Source of the DNA: Holacanthus passer
Taxonomy: Eukaryota > Chordata > Actinopteri > Pomacanthidae
Reading direction: 5' to 3'
Assembly (NCBI GenBank): GCA_025331565.1
Contig: JAFREQ010000039.1
Location: forward strand, 3,720,001 to 3,784,000
Length of the DNA stretch: 64,000 nucleotides
The position numbers and the translations under genes were made by a program. This document shows, one piece after another, positions 1 to 10,625 of this stretch. The notes under the pieces were generated by a model. That model did not search any database, had not been told where the DNA came from, and saw nothing but the letters and a program-made list of their open reading frames with translations. The stretch's first letter is position 1. The number at the start of each line of letters is the position of its first letter.

Positions 1-1529
1 AACACTGGGACATTAATGTCCTGTGTCAATGTCCCATGTGTAATAAACGTTTCAAAACGAGACCAGAGCTGTGCGTCAACACTTGCATATCTGAAATGGT
101 TGCTCAGTTCAGACATTCAGGTGTGAAGGAAATGGCCGGCAGCTCCGAGCGGCAGCGAGCCCAACCAGGAGACGTCCTCTGTGACGTCTGCGTTGAAACC
201 AAACTGAAGGCCCTGAAGTCCTGCCTGATGTGTCTGACCTCCTACTGTGAGACTCACCTGGAGCCTCATCACAGAACTACAGGCCTGAAAAGACATAAGC
301 TGATTGATCCTGTGGAGAACCTCGAGGGCAGGATGTGCAAGAAGCACGATAGACCTCTGGAGCTTTTCTGTAAGACTGACCAGATGTGCGTGTGTCACTT
401 CTGCACCGAGTCGGATCACAAGCTTCATGACGTTGTTCCTCTGGAAGAAGAGTTTGAAGAAAAGAAAGCTGAGCTGGGTGAGACAGAGGTCAAGGTTCGA
501 CAGATGATCGAGAAGAGACGGCTGAAGATTCGGGAGCTCAAACGCTCGGTGGAGCTCAGTGAGGAAGATGCAGAGAGACAGCTGTCCGACAGTGTGCGGG
601 TTTTTTATAATACAATAATGCAGTCTGTTGAGGAAGGCCTGGCTCGGCTCATTGACACGTTTGAAAGGAAGCACGGGACAACAAAGAAACGGGCTAAAGG
701 CTTCATCAAAGAGCTAGAAATGGAAATCTCTGATCTGATGAAGAGAAGCTCTGAGCTGGAGCGGCTCTCACAGGCTGAAGACCACCTCTGCCTCCTCCAA
801 AGCTTCTCATCCATGAACACCATTCCACAAACCAAGGACTGGACAGAGGTCGGAGTTCACTCATCACATGTGGGGACTGTGAGGAGGGCTGTGGCGCAGC
901 TGGAGGAGATTCTCCGCAGAGAGATGAAGACACTGCTCGAGGCCGAGCTGAAGCGCGTCCGGCAGCATGCCGTGAATGTGACCCTCGATCCAGACACGGC
1001 GTATCCCAAACTCGTCCTGTCCGACGATGGGAAACGAGTGACTCACGGTGACGTGAGACAGAATCTTCCAGACAACCCGGAGAGGTTCACCTCGTGCTGC
1101 GGCGTGTTAGCACATCAGAGCTTCTCTTCAGGCAGATTTTACTACGAGGTGAAGGTTAAAGAGAAGTCTGACTGGACTTTAGGAGTGGCCAGAGAGTCAA
1201 TAAACAGGAAGGGAGAAATTAAAGTGTGTCCCAGAAGTGGATACTGGACTGTTTGGCTGAGGAATGGAAATGTGTATCATGCCAACACCAGCCCTCCTGT
1301 CTGTCTGTGGCTGAAGTCGAAGCCTCAGACGGTGGGGGTGTTTGTAGATTATGAGGAGGGTGTGGTCTCCTTTTATGATGTGGATGCTGAAGACCTCATC
1401 TACTCCTTTACTGGCTGTAAGTTCACAGAGAAACTCTATCCATACTTCAGTCCCTGTCTCAACGATGGCGGTCGAAACTCTGCCCCTCTGATTATCTCTC
1501 CTGTCAATAACATGTGTGTGACTGAGTAG
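1..1529 (+). CDS. TRIM-family E3 ubiquitin ligase with PRY-SPRY domain, 5' end outside the window
   Basis: The open frame runs in from base 1 (full codons from base 3) and ends at TAG 1527-1529. The first residues (WDINVLCQCPMCNKRF) are the end of a RING finger, so the ATG at 36 is internal and the true start lies upstream. Counting from that ATG, a B-box-1-like cysteine cluster lies near residues 47-84 and a B-box 2 near 100-139 (MCKKHDRPLELFC, then HFCTESDHKLH). A long charged coiled coil fills about 140-290. PRY begins near 313 (LDPDTAYPKLVLSDDGKRV) and SPRY near 359, with FSSGRFYYEV, WTLGV and LYPYFSP. The order RING, B-boxes, coiled coil, PRY-SPRY is that of class IV TRIM proteins, which ubiquitinate targets bound by SPRY; many fish members act in antiviral innate immunity. 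No intron interrupts the visible part. I cannot assign an individual orthologue; finTRIM-like or TRIM25/39-like are the alternatives. Confidence 0.9.
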   Translation, partial: HWDINVLCQCPMCNKRFKTRPELCVNTCISEMVAQFRHSGVKEMAGSSERQRAQPGDVLCDVCVETKLKALKSCLMCLTSYCETHLEPHHRTTGLKRHKLIDPVENLEGRMCKKHDRPLELFCKTDQMCVCHFCTESDHKLHDVVPLEEEFEEKKAELGETEVKVRQMIEKRRLKIRELKRSVELSEEDAERQLSDSVRVFYNTIMQSVEEGLARLIDTFERKHGTTKKRAKGFIKELEMEISDLMKRSSELERLSQAEDHLCLLQSFSSMNTIPQTKDWTEVGVHSSHVGTVRRAVAQLEEILRREMKTLLEAELKRVRQHAVNVTLDPDTAYPKLVLSDDGKRVTHGDVRQNLPDNPERFTSCCGVLAHQSFSSGRFYYEVKVKEKSDWTLGVARESINRKGEIKVCPRSGYWTVWLRNGNVYHANTSPPVCLWLKSKPQTVGVFVDYEEGVVSFYDVDAEDLIYSFTGCKFTEKLYPYFSPCLNDGGRNSAPLIISPVNNMCVTE

Positions 1530-3639
1530 ATTTTGTAAAGACTTGCTTGGATGCTTTCGACGCCGTAACAAATCCAGCTCCTTCTATTTTAGCTTCGTGT
1601 TCTGGCTTTAGGAGTCACTCAGTTACTGTACTGCTTTTATCAACATACACAATATCTTATAATCCGATCAATCTAATGTGCACTAACCTGCACAGCGCCA
1701 CAATGGAAGACGGATCAGGTGACCAGCAATCCAGATTTCAACAGGATGATAATGTTGCTTCATACCTGCTGGATGTGTTTTCTAATGTATGTATGTATGT
1801 CGGGGTTGTGTGTCTGTCAGTCTGTTTTCCAGTTCTTCTGCACCCTAGTGGCCAAAAGTCCATTTTTGCAACCTTCAACAAAAGGCCAGTAGGAGATGTG
1901 ATTGAGACATTATTTTTTGTGCTTCAATCCTCTGTTTTTACAAGTCAAAATAAAATGTCAGTTTACACATAGTTGAGGACATTTAGAGACACCAGTGATA
2001 TGAGATTTTAAAGCAGCACATGTCAACGCACGCTCCTGTGCTCTAAAGGGCCGTGAAATGTGGTCATGCAAAAATGTGCAAAAGCTACAGACATTTATAA
2101 AGTGATGATTAAAGAAATGACTTGGAGTTCAATCTTGTCTTTGGAGTGAACCTGTCTCCTGGTTGTAAGTTAAATCCATCAACAGAACAAGACGATGCAG
2201 TGTCGATGCCGTGTCTCAGGACGTATAAAGCAGATGTGCAATAACATTTTGCAGCAGCTCTGTTCTGGAATTTTTTAACATGAATGCTTGAACATCATCA
2301 GGATTGTTTCCTGGCTTGATAGCATTTTATTTTGATAGCTTATGTAAAATGTGCGTTATTTGGTTGCTAGTAGAACTTAGTTAAAGTTATGTAATGTTGA
2401 TAGGAGCCCATAGAAAGGGAGGCCCTGGTATTAGTAAGTGCTTTGCATTAGTAAACTTTGATCTGGAGGCTGTGGCTCTTGAGATCAGCAACAGAAGGAG
2501 GGGGCTTTAGCAGGATGTTGGAATACACTGTTGAACCTTCCTGAAATGTCATAGCTGTAAATTAAAAAGCACAAATAAAAGCAAGAGTAGCTATGTGGTG
2601 CGTGTGGCATTCCATCTAATTCACAAGGTAGTATTGATATAATTTACCCCAACAGGGACTTCACGATTGTTTGCTTTGGATCGTGACTTTCAAATTAAGA
2701 TGAGGCATTTTTGAGATTTTATGCATTACATTATCAATCAGCTTATTCAAGTTCAGTCCAATCGAATCTACTCTGAGAGCTGCATCATTTTTTCAGAAAT
2801 ATGTAATCAAGGATAAGCGCTCGCAACAGAATCAGGATTGCAAATGTATATTTCTAAGTGTTGGGTGGACACGTTATCTGAAGGGTTTTTATAAATACGA
2901 CAATACTGTGCATTGTGTTTTTACAATAAAGTAATGTAATTAAAGTGAAGTCAGTAGTTTGGGTGAATCCTTTGCATCCCGTTGTGTTTTTGGTCTTGTT
3001 TGTCGGCAGGAAATCTCAAAAACTACAAAAACAAAATTCAATGGCATTCAATGGAGTCTGAGTCTGAGTCTTTTATAAAGCACTTGACATTTTTCATTTT
3101 ACTCCCAAAACAGTTCAAGCACAGGGATTCACCTTTTCCATGCCGGGTCTAGTTTAGTAATTCTACTTTCAAAAAGATCAAATCATTGTGTTACAATCAT
3201 ATGCCATGATAATCCTGTCCAAATCTGAAGGAGGAAATATACGTTCACAGTTTACCTGCAGTTACATGTGGAGATATATAGGAAAGACAGGAATGTTTCA
3301 ACATCACAGTGATTAAGGGAAACAAAAAAGTAACATGCAGAGTCAGCAGAACTGCAGTCGAGACAAAGATCTCATCAACAAAGATCTCATCAGTGCAGCA
3401 AAATCTTCCACAAACACGGGTGAGTAGATAGATAGACTAAAATCAACTTGCATGAAGACATAATGTCTGTATCTAGATTGGAAGTTCCTCCTCTGCACTG
3501 ACAGTTCTTTGAACATTTCAAAGGTCGAATGACTAAATAATTGAAAATCAGTCTTGCTAATATTTCACTGATAAAATGTTGATATATTTTAAACAGATGT
3601 TCCAAAATTGTAATGTTTTAATTATGCTATTTTAAACTT
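1530..3639. other. Intergenic/3' UTR stretch after the TRIM gene
   Basis: I see no credible coding exon here. The sequence is AT-rich with three candidate polyadenylation hexamers near its start. The open frame at 1547-1972 overlaps the presumed 3' UTR and has no recognisable domain. Confidence 0.5.
1949..1954 (+). terminator. Candidate polyadenylation signal of the TRIM gene
   Basis: This is the first AATAAA hexamer on the + strand after the TRIM stop codon, about 420 bases downstream, which is a plausible 3' UTR length. Other AATAAA hexamers lie at 2574-2579 and 2925-2930, so the actual cleavage site is uncertain. Confidence 0.3.
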
Positions 3640-4006
3640 GTAATTTTCATGTGTAAAGAGCTTTTTGACGGAAGAACCTGAACTGCAGGTCAACACTTCT
3701 ATATCTGAGGTTCCCAGTTCAAAAGAAAAACCAGCTCAGAGGAAAAACATGTCAAGACAGGAGAGTTTCTCTGTGGTGTCTGAACTGAAACCAAACTGAA
3801 GCCCTGAAGTCCTGCCTGGTGAGTCTGACCTCCTGCTGTGAGACTCACCTGGAGCCTCATCAGAGAATCACAAGCATGCCAAGACTTAAGCTGATTGATC
3901 CAGTGGAGAACCTCGAGGGCAGAATGTGTAAGAAGCAAAAGAGAAATCTGGAGTTTTCCTGTAAGACTGACCAGAGGAGTGTGTGTGTTGGAGTCAAATC
4001 ACAAGC
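3640..4006 (+). pseudogene. TRIM pseudogene, 5' fragment (RING end and B-boxes)
   Basis: This stretch aligns with bases 36-440 of the intact TRIM gene: the RING tail, the first cysteine cluster ([17 protein letters not shown]) and the second B-box ([18 protein letters not shown]). Relative to the intact copy it has frameshifts, a deletion and lost B-box cysteines and histidines. The similarity stops abruptly near 4006, where a DNA-transposon remnant begins. The matching SPRY fragment resumes near 5352. It is best read as a decayed tandem duplicate. Confidence 0.85.
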
Positions 4007-4462
4007 AGAATGTGATCATCTGTTCATCCTTTTGACATATATTCAATTGAAAACAGTACAAAGACAATATATTTAATGTTTGACCTCATCAACTTCATTG
4101 ATTTTTGTAAATATCTGCTTATTCTAAACTTGATGGCAGCAACATGTTTCAAACAAGTTGGGACAGGAGCAACAAAAGACTGTGAAAGTTGTGGACTGAT
4201 CCAAAAACACCTGTTTGGATCATTCCACAGATAAACAGGTTCATTGGTAACAGGTGATAGTATCATGACTGGGTATGAAAGGTTCATCCTGGAAAGACTC
4301 AGTCGTTCACAAGCGAGGATGGAGAGAGGTTCAACACTTTGTCAAACACATGATTGTAGAAAGGAGATAAATACATGGGCTCAGGAACACTTTGTAAAAA
4401 TGTTGTCAGTAAACACAGTTTTCTGTTTTTATTTACGTCACAACTTTTCGGAATCGAGGTTG
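4007..4462 (-). mobile_element. Non-autonomous DNA-transposon remnant, copy 1
   Basis: About 450 bases match bases 32380-32921 in the opposite orientation. One end finishes in CGGAATCGAGGTTGTA, which I recognise as the terminal inverted repeat of an abundant teleost DNA transposon family (ends of the type TACAACCCC...). The other end is truncated at its junction with the TRIM pseudogene. No intact transposase frame remains. Confidence 0.75.
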
Positions 4463-5237
4463 TACGCAGATGACACGCGACTCTACATGATAGTGTCGCC
4501 ACATGACTCCAATCCCTTACGATTGCTGAGTGAGTGCATTGAACAAATCAGTGAGTGGATGTGTCAGAATTTCCTTAAACTCAACACAGTCAGAAATCCT
4601 TTGGTGGTTGTGGAATCTAAATTTCAGTAGCCATATAAAGACAATTTTATTTTCAGCAGGGGAGACTATTGTTATGGTGTCTTCAAAGGTCTTAGTAAAA
4701 AAATCAATCAGACAGCTACAGCTTGTCACAAAATGCTGCCAGAGCCCTCATAACACCAGAGTTGAGCATATTATACTGGTCTTTAAATCACTGCACTGGA
4801 CTCCTGTGTGTCAAATAATAAATGTTAAAATCTTATTACTTGTCTATAAAGCATTAAATGGCCTCAAGCCTAAACACATTGTTGGTTCATTCAGACCCCT
4901 CAGGTCATCAGATACAGGCTCACTCAGTGTTCCCGAGGATCAAGCGAGGTGAAGCAGCTTTTGGTTTCACTGCTTCCTGAACACCTGAGTTCTGCTAACA
5001 CCGTCAGCACATTTAAATGAGAGCTTACATTATTATTATACTGCGGCTTTCCGGTAAAATAGATACAAGACTTCTTTTTAATCTTCAACTATTCATTTTG
5101 CTTGTTTTGAGTTTCAACGTCTTTAAAATGCAATTTCAATATTTTCTTACTTTCAGTGTATTCCAGTGCCCCTGCGAAGCACTCTGAATTGCCTCGTGTC
5201 TGAATGGTGCTGTAGAAATATACTTACCTTGCCTAAA
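4463..5237 (+). mobile_element. 5'-truncated LINE fragment (CR1/L2-like reverse transcriptase, 3' end)
   Basis: The frame opens with LYADDTRLYM, the catalytic YADD box of a non-LTR reverse transcriptase, followed by ISEWMCQNFLKLN. It continues into a conserved C-terminal region (SLHWTPVCQIINVKILLLVYKALNGL) and a 3' tail ending TTACCTTGCCT, typical of L2-like fish LINEs. Frameshifts and stops make it inactive. It abuts the preceding DNA transposon directly, inside the TRIM pseudogene. Confidence 0.8.
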
Positions 5238-5351
5238 GGGACAACTAAATGGGATTTGAGAGGGCAGGAGAGTCGTTGAACAGAAAGTGAGAAGACTCCG
5301 AGCTATGTGAGTTAAGACATAAAAATAAATACAGAGCTCTCTCTGGTCCTT

Positions 5352-5535
5352 CTCTCGTCCGTCTCCTCTGCAGTTGAAGCTTCAGAAGGTGGGGGCGCTT
5401 GTGGATTAGGGCCCGGCCTTCTTTTATGATGTAGATGCTGCAGATCTCATCTACTCCTTCGCTGACTGGAACTTCTCTGAGAAACTCAATCCACGCTTCA
5501 GTCCCTGTCGTGATGGTGGGAAATACTTAGACCAG
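5352..5535 (+). pseudogene. TRIM pseudogene, 3' fragment (SPRY end)
   Basis: This stretch aligns with about 1300-1485 of the intact TRIM gene, including the segment encoding the SFYDVDAEDLIYSF-like part of SPRY. Premature stops are present (TGGATTAGG early in the match). Together with 3640-4006 it makes one broken copy; the coiled coil, PRY and most of SPRY are missing between them. Confidence 0.8.
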
Positions 5536-6304
5536 TCATCACATTTGCTCTCTCTTTTACACAGAGGCAATGAAAATTAAAGCTGTAGTAATCTTTATAT
5601 GAGCAATGACTCAAGCGACCGTGTGATGTTGAGAATGTTTGTAGCTCTACAAAGGTTTTTAGCCTCATTTAACAGCAGCAAATCAGCTCTGATAAATGCA
5701 GAATGTTCCACCTTTCCAGCACCAAATAACAGATAAAGTTGTCCACTCTGCTCGACTCTGACGGCAATTTCCTGGTGCTAATCTTGGATTCCTTGTATTT
5801 AACAAGCGGATGAAGTCCACCGAATTGCACCTTTAGTTTTGATCTCTGAGAGGCTGGACCATTATTATTATTAACATTATCATTAGTATTTGGGGAGGAG
5901 AATTAGGATGGAGGAAGGACTTGCCGTTGCCTTCGAGTCCTCTGACGGACTCATGTTTGTGGATCCTTTAACTGAGTCAAGGCTTGTAAATCCACCAGCC
6001 TTTGACTTCTACAGTAACTCAAGTTGCATTATCATCAACAATTAGAGAGCAGACTGATGAAGAGAATTTCAATATTGTCTCATTGTGATATTTGTTTAAA
6101 TAACAATGAGTTGTGTTTCTTTATGTTTTTGAACGCAGGGAATTAAAAAGTGCGTTTGTCAGCTTGGTGAAATGTCTGAAATTGGAAAAAGTTTTGAAGC
6201 AAAAGTTGCTTCAAACACATCTGCCTTCACTTTGTCTCCATTTCATCGTCTTAATTGCTCCGTCCTTCCCACCCAGGGAGGAAAGAAGGGAGAGAGGGAT
6301 GAGA

Positions 6305-6515
6305 AGAAAAGATGAAATCCTCTCACCCATCTCTCCCTTCTTTCCTCCCTTCACCCCTCCTTCCTTGCTTGAGCCCTTCTCATCTTCTTCTTCGACCTCT
6401 TGCTTTGCTGTTTTTCTCCCTTGCTCATCCCTCTCTCCCTCTCTCCTCTCAGGTTTTTCTTGCTTCCCTCCTTCCTTGCGGCGCTCTCTCCTTTCTCTCC
6501 CTCCCACCCTTCACA
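6305..6515 (+). repeat. Low-complexity pyrimidine-rich tract
   Basis: About 200 bases are dominated by C and T on the + strand (runs such as CTCCCTTCTTTCCTCCC). This is simple sequence; it explains the overlapping serine/leucine-rich and glutamate/lysine-rich open frames on both strands. Confidence 0.7.
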
Positions 6516-7006
6516 GGGTGCTGATGCGAAGCAGCGGAGCAAAGTAGGGAAGGGACAGACTGGGGATTGATATCAGATGTTTTGTTGTTATCTGAGATGG
6601 ACAGGAAGGACTGTTGTGCTCGTGGACGTCCTTGGCTGAGGAAATGACACTGGGGACGCCTGGCCGCTGGATTCACACAACCAGACTTGGGTTGCTCAAG
6701 CTCACTTGGACGTTAGTTTCAAAGACTTTCTAGGTGGAGTTTGGTGAAACTCACTGGCTGGGTGGGGTTACAGAAATGTATTCCTAAAATGTTTTGTTTG
6801 TAATAAATGTACTGTTTCATGTTTCCACTTTTGATACAAGATGTCTGTTGAAATGACCTGTATTATAATCGTCTTTCTTGTTCTTTGTACTGACCCACAG
6901 TGGATAAATAAAAGTGGAACTGCATCAAAAAAGTAGGCCTAAATCTCCTTTTCTTACCTTAACGCTGCTGCAGCACAATCACAGTCTTCTCCCTCTTTGT
7001 TACTGG

Positions 7007-7090
7007 AACAGCTGAGGGTCAGGTGCATTGCTCAAGGGCACTGTAACAATGGTTGGAGGTCCGATTCTGCAACGGTCCAGTCAACTCTCT
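7007..7090. repeat. Fragment of a common teleost interspersed repeat
   Basis: It contains TTGCTCAAGGGCACTGTAAC followed by GGTCCGATTCTGC, which I recognise from a widespread fish repeat. A related segment lies near 35695 in the opposite orientation. Family assignment needs a repeat library. Confidence 0.45.
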
Positions 7091-8413
7091 GTGACCTCCA
7101 GGCTACCTAGGAAGTGTCAGACAGAGATCGTGGCGTAGTGGCTCACAGCAGGGTGGAGAGGGATATGTGTGGGATTCAAGAAATAACAATGACAGGTTTA
7201 ATCAGCTCTAACCAACCTGCTAAGCTTCAACAAGACTCTATAGCTCCCTCTAATGGTGGCTCAGCTGCTTTACAGTCAACTCATCTGAAGAATCTTTTTG
7301 TCCCTTCATCCCTCTTTAGATGATCAATGTTCCAAATGAACAGCATGAAATTCTAACTATTATTTCAATTTGTGAGTTAAATATTTTTTTTAACACCATT
7401 AGGCCCTGTACATAATATATATGGCCAACATTCACGCATTTCTTACCAGTATTACATACATGTATTTTTTTTAATATGTTTATCCTTTAGATTTTATTTT
7501 TCTAATTCTTCATTTTTCTGTTAATCCAAATAGTGTGTAGATCTCTGAAAAATCAAATCAACAAAATCTATTCATGAAAGTTTGACAACTGGCCATTTCC
7601 AGGCCTTTGATAAAAATTAGTTTTAAACTTTTGACCATCAGCAACAGCATCAGTGAAGAGAAAGAAAGAGACTTACTTTATGTTTCATGTTATATCGGGT
7701 GCACCAGCCTGTCAGCTCGGAGAGAAATTTGGTTGGTCATTGCTATAAGAACATGCACATGAAACGAAAATGAAAGATAAAAATGTTGAGTTACTTTTCA
7801 GCTGGAAAAAGATGCTTATTTGATAATAAGATGGCAACCAATTCCAAACTAATCTGATTTGAATCTATAAAATCCTGAACCAATTCCCTTTGTTCCATTT
7901 CTCTCCATGTGTCAGGGCTGTTTCAATTTACTTTCCTTTCATCTTATTGCAATTCATTCATTTTCCTCCATTTGGTTTTTCTGATGTTATTCCGATTCTT
8001 TTCTCCAACGCAGCTGTGGCCAGGATGTGGACTGTTTAATTCTCAGAGTGACATGTTTCCATAAGCACCTGCTTTGACATCACACTACACTTTTCAATCA
8101 TTTGCGTAATGACACATTGTTCATATTTTGGTCTAAATTCTATCCATGTTGCTCATCTTTGCAGTTACAACCTACTCACAAAACTGCACAACATTTTTTT
8201 GGACTAAACAGTAATGTCACCACCGCCCTCATTAAATAAATACAGACTGAATAGCAAATGCCATTTAGTTGCTTTGGACAGTTATGTGTGTCTTTGCACA
8301 AAACACAGACAGAAGACGTCAGGATGTCATTTGTTTTTATTCTGTGTTATGTTGCAGGAAGTTATAGTTGCCATGGTGATACAGTAAATATATTCAGGTA
8401 GGCAAAAGGGTAG

Positions 8414-8415
<2 letters not shown>

Positions 8416-8447
<32 letters not shown>
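8416..8447 (+). repeat. (GT)16 microsatellite
   Basis: An uninterrupted GT dinucleotide run of 32 bases just downstream of the osbpl8 3' end. Confidence 0.95.
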
Positions 8448-8450
<3 letters not shown>

Positions 8451-8713
8451 GGTTAGGGGAAAGGATTTGTGAGGGAGTTGACATTGACAGTGTGCACAAG
8501 TTGACAGCTACTTGTGTGTGACGTCAAGTGACGAGGAGTGGAATACAACCAACTGCGTGGGATTTAAAATCAGCATTTAAAAACCTTAAAAGAGAACAGT
8601 GGTCTAATGCTACAAGCAGAAAAAAAACAAACATAAACCAACATAGAAAAGAGGAATAAATAAAATGTATTATTTTACAGATACAGCAACAACAACAACA
8701 GACAGCAGAGACG

Positions 8714-8719
8714 TTTATT
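8714..8719 (-). terminator. osbpl8: Candidate polyadenylation signal of osbpl8
   Basis: AATAAA on the - strand, followed 15-30 bases downstream by a TGTTGTTGTTGTTG run, the usual GU-rich downstream element. It implies a 3' UTR of about 3.1 kb. Other AATAAA hexamers on this strand at about 8336, 9308 and 11035 could serve as alternatives. Confidence 0.45.
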
Positions 8720-10478
8720 TCCCCTCTGAATTTGGTGTGTGGTAGAGCGAGAGAGGGACAAGGACGACTACGGAGTGGTCTCTCTCCCTCCCTCTCTCTC
8801 CTGTGGCAGGAATCAGCATCCGGAAACCTACGGGTGAGTTACTATGGCGACGCTTCAGGAGGGGAGGCAGGAGCTGGGTGGGGCGGCGAGCTGTGGAGCA
8901 GTGGAGTCAGACTCGTTTCTAAGGCTTCGTATGGCACGTCCGCTCTAAAACACTACAGCGGCTCCAAGTCCAAGCCCCCCATCTTTTATTCCAGATCTTT
9001 CCCTTCATTATGGGTTCACCTTGACACTTGGACTCTGGCTTTGTTTGCTCCACACCACACCCACCACATCCCTGCCGACCTCCCATCACCTCCACTAAAC
9101 CCCCTATCTACCCCCTCCCCAGTCCGACTCTAGAAGGCACTGGTATATACGGTACTTATATCTCCACATTCTAACATCTGGATTCTCTATTTAAGATGAG
9201 CGATTGAGGCAATGAGGATACACAAAAATACACGTACAGATACACACGGGCCAGCCGGGTAACTTACGGGGGTACAGCTGGCTCCCGACGATGCTACCAG
9301 TTGTTGTTTTTATTTTTTTAAATACCTGTGTTAGCGTTACAAAGTTTTCATCGCTCAACAGTCTGCTGACGGCGGAGGCAATTAGATATGTAAACGTCGA
9401 CAAGGCTAACGTCATGACAGGCAAAGAGATTTACAAAAATCAATATTCAGATATGGTCCATAAGTGGTTGGATCTTTTTGAATTGCCTCAGTTAGTAGTT
9501 GGAGAAAGTCCTGACAGACTGTGTGGTGGAAAGGTCAGGTACAGGTTCTAATATGCTGCTTTCATCTTGAAAACAAATACAGGGTCCAGAGTAGATTACA
9601 TTCCCGGAGGAGTGTTAGTTTTTTGTTTAATAGTGCTAAACACAGCTTAGTCGGTCCTCGTAAGTCATAGTCCTCATAGGCCTGTAAGTTTTCAGGGTAT
9701 TATGTTGGCCATTTTGTGTGTTTGAAAATTTCAAAATCAACGTTTCCAATGAGGAAGGCAACATACTAGAACCTCAATGTATACTAACTAAATTTCCAAA
9801 AAGTTCGCATCTACTGCTGAATAAGCAACGTCTTTAGACCATTTGGATACATTTTCAATGGGAATCGAACCGTGTACCCCACTAATCTGTTTTTTTTTTT
9901 TGTACTTATTTGCCCATGTCCATGTGTATCTACAGAGACAGAAAGACACACAAGGTTGAAAAAACTGGCTTGTGCACAGAGCGTGGGAGTGTCTGTATTG
10001 CGAACCTTGATGTTGAAATGCCACGCGCTACTCGCGAGGGACGAGTCGTCCCGTTTGATATTTACACAGTGAACGGGGGCCGACTCCTACTCTACACAGT
10101 TTGGCTGGTACTTGCGTACATTTGGAATGACTTACTATGGTGATAGTAGTAATTAGAAAAAGTCTATCTCCACCTCCCGCTAGTAGCTTACTAAAGTGAC
10201 TATTCTAGTTTTCCTGGTGAACATCTGAGGCGCAAAAACACTGGAAGCGATGATTGATGCTCTGAATCGACCCGTGATGGCTCTGAATTCAGCAGCTGAG
10301 AGGAGTGTTTAGGGTTTTCTCTTCCATGGCTTGTTCTGGAGTGTCTGTTATATTAGAAGACCTTTCTTTAGACCAGCTGGTCCATATGCTTTTATATTTT
10401 GTCTACATGGTTGCACAACCTCACTATGCAGTTAGTCAGGTGAGAATACTGATACCAATTGATCGGTCTATATACAGC

Positions 10479-10625
10479 TGATTAGCTTAGTTTAGTATAA
10501 AGGCTCTCCACAGGCAGCCTCTTTTTCCTCTGTTTCCACTCTTTATGCTAAGCTAAGCTAACCAGGTGCTGGCTGTGTTAAACGGATGAAAGCGAATAAG
10601 CGTATTTCCTGTTCTATTCCTTTAT
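10479..10625. repeat. Dispersed teleost repeat, copy A
   Basis: It contains TTATGCTAAGCTAAGCTAAC and AAGCGAATAAGCGTATTTCC. Related segments are at 19440-19568 (same orientation) and 23178-23260 (opposite orientation). I recognise this as a very common non-coding fish repeat; its class is uncertain. Confidence 0.6.

Larger units (their letters stand above)
5536..8697. other. Intergenic region between the TRIM pseudogene and the osbpl8 3' end
   Basis: I see no supported gene. It contains a pyrimidine-rich block (about 6305-6515), a fragment of a common fish repeat (7007-7090) and a (GT)n microsatellite at 8416-8447. Open frames in 6113-6676 come from the simple-sequence block and do not look like protein. 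Confidence 0.5.

Noticed and set aside
117..674. Long - strand open frame (185 codons) opposite the TRIM gene
   Set aside because: It is antisense to the clear RING/B-box/coiled-coil coding region and has no domain of its own.
9291..9551. + strand open frame of 86 codons in the osbpl8 3' UTR
   Set aside because: No recognisable domain, no splice or promoter context, and it overlaps the predicted 3' UTR of the opposite strand.
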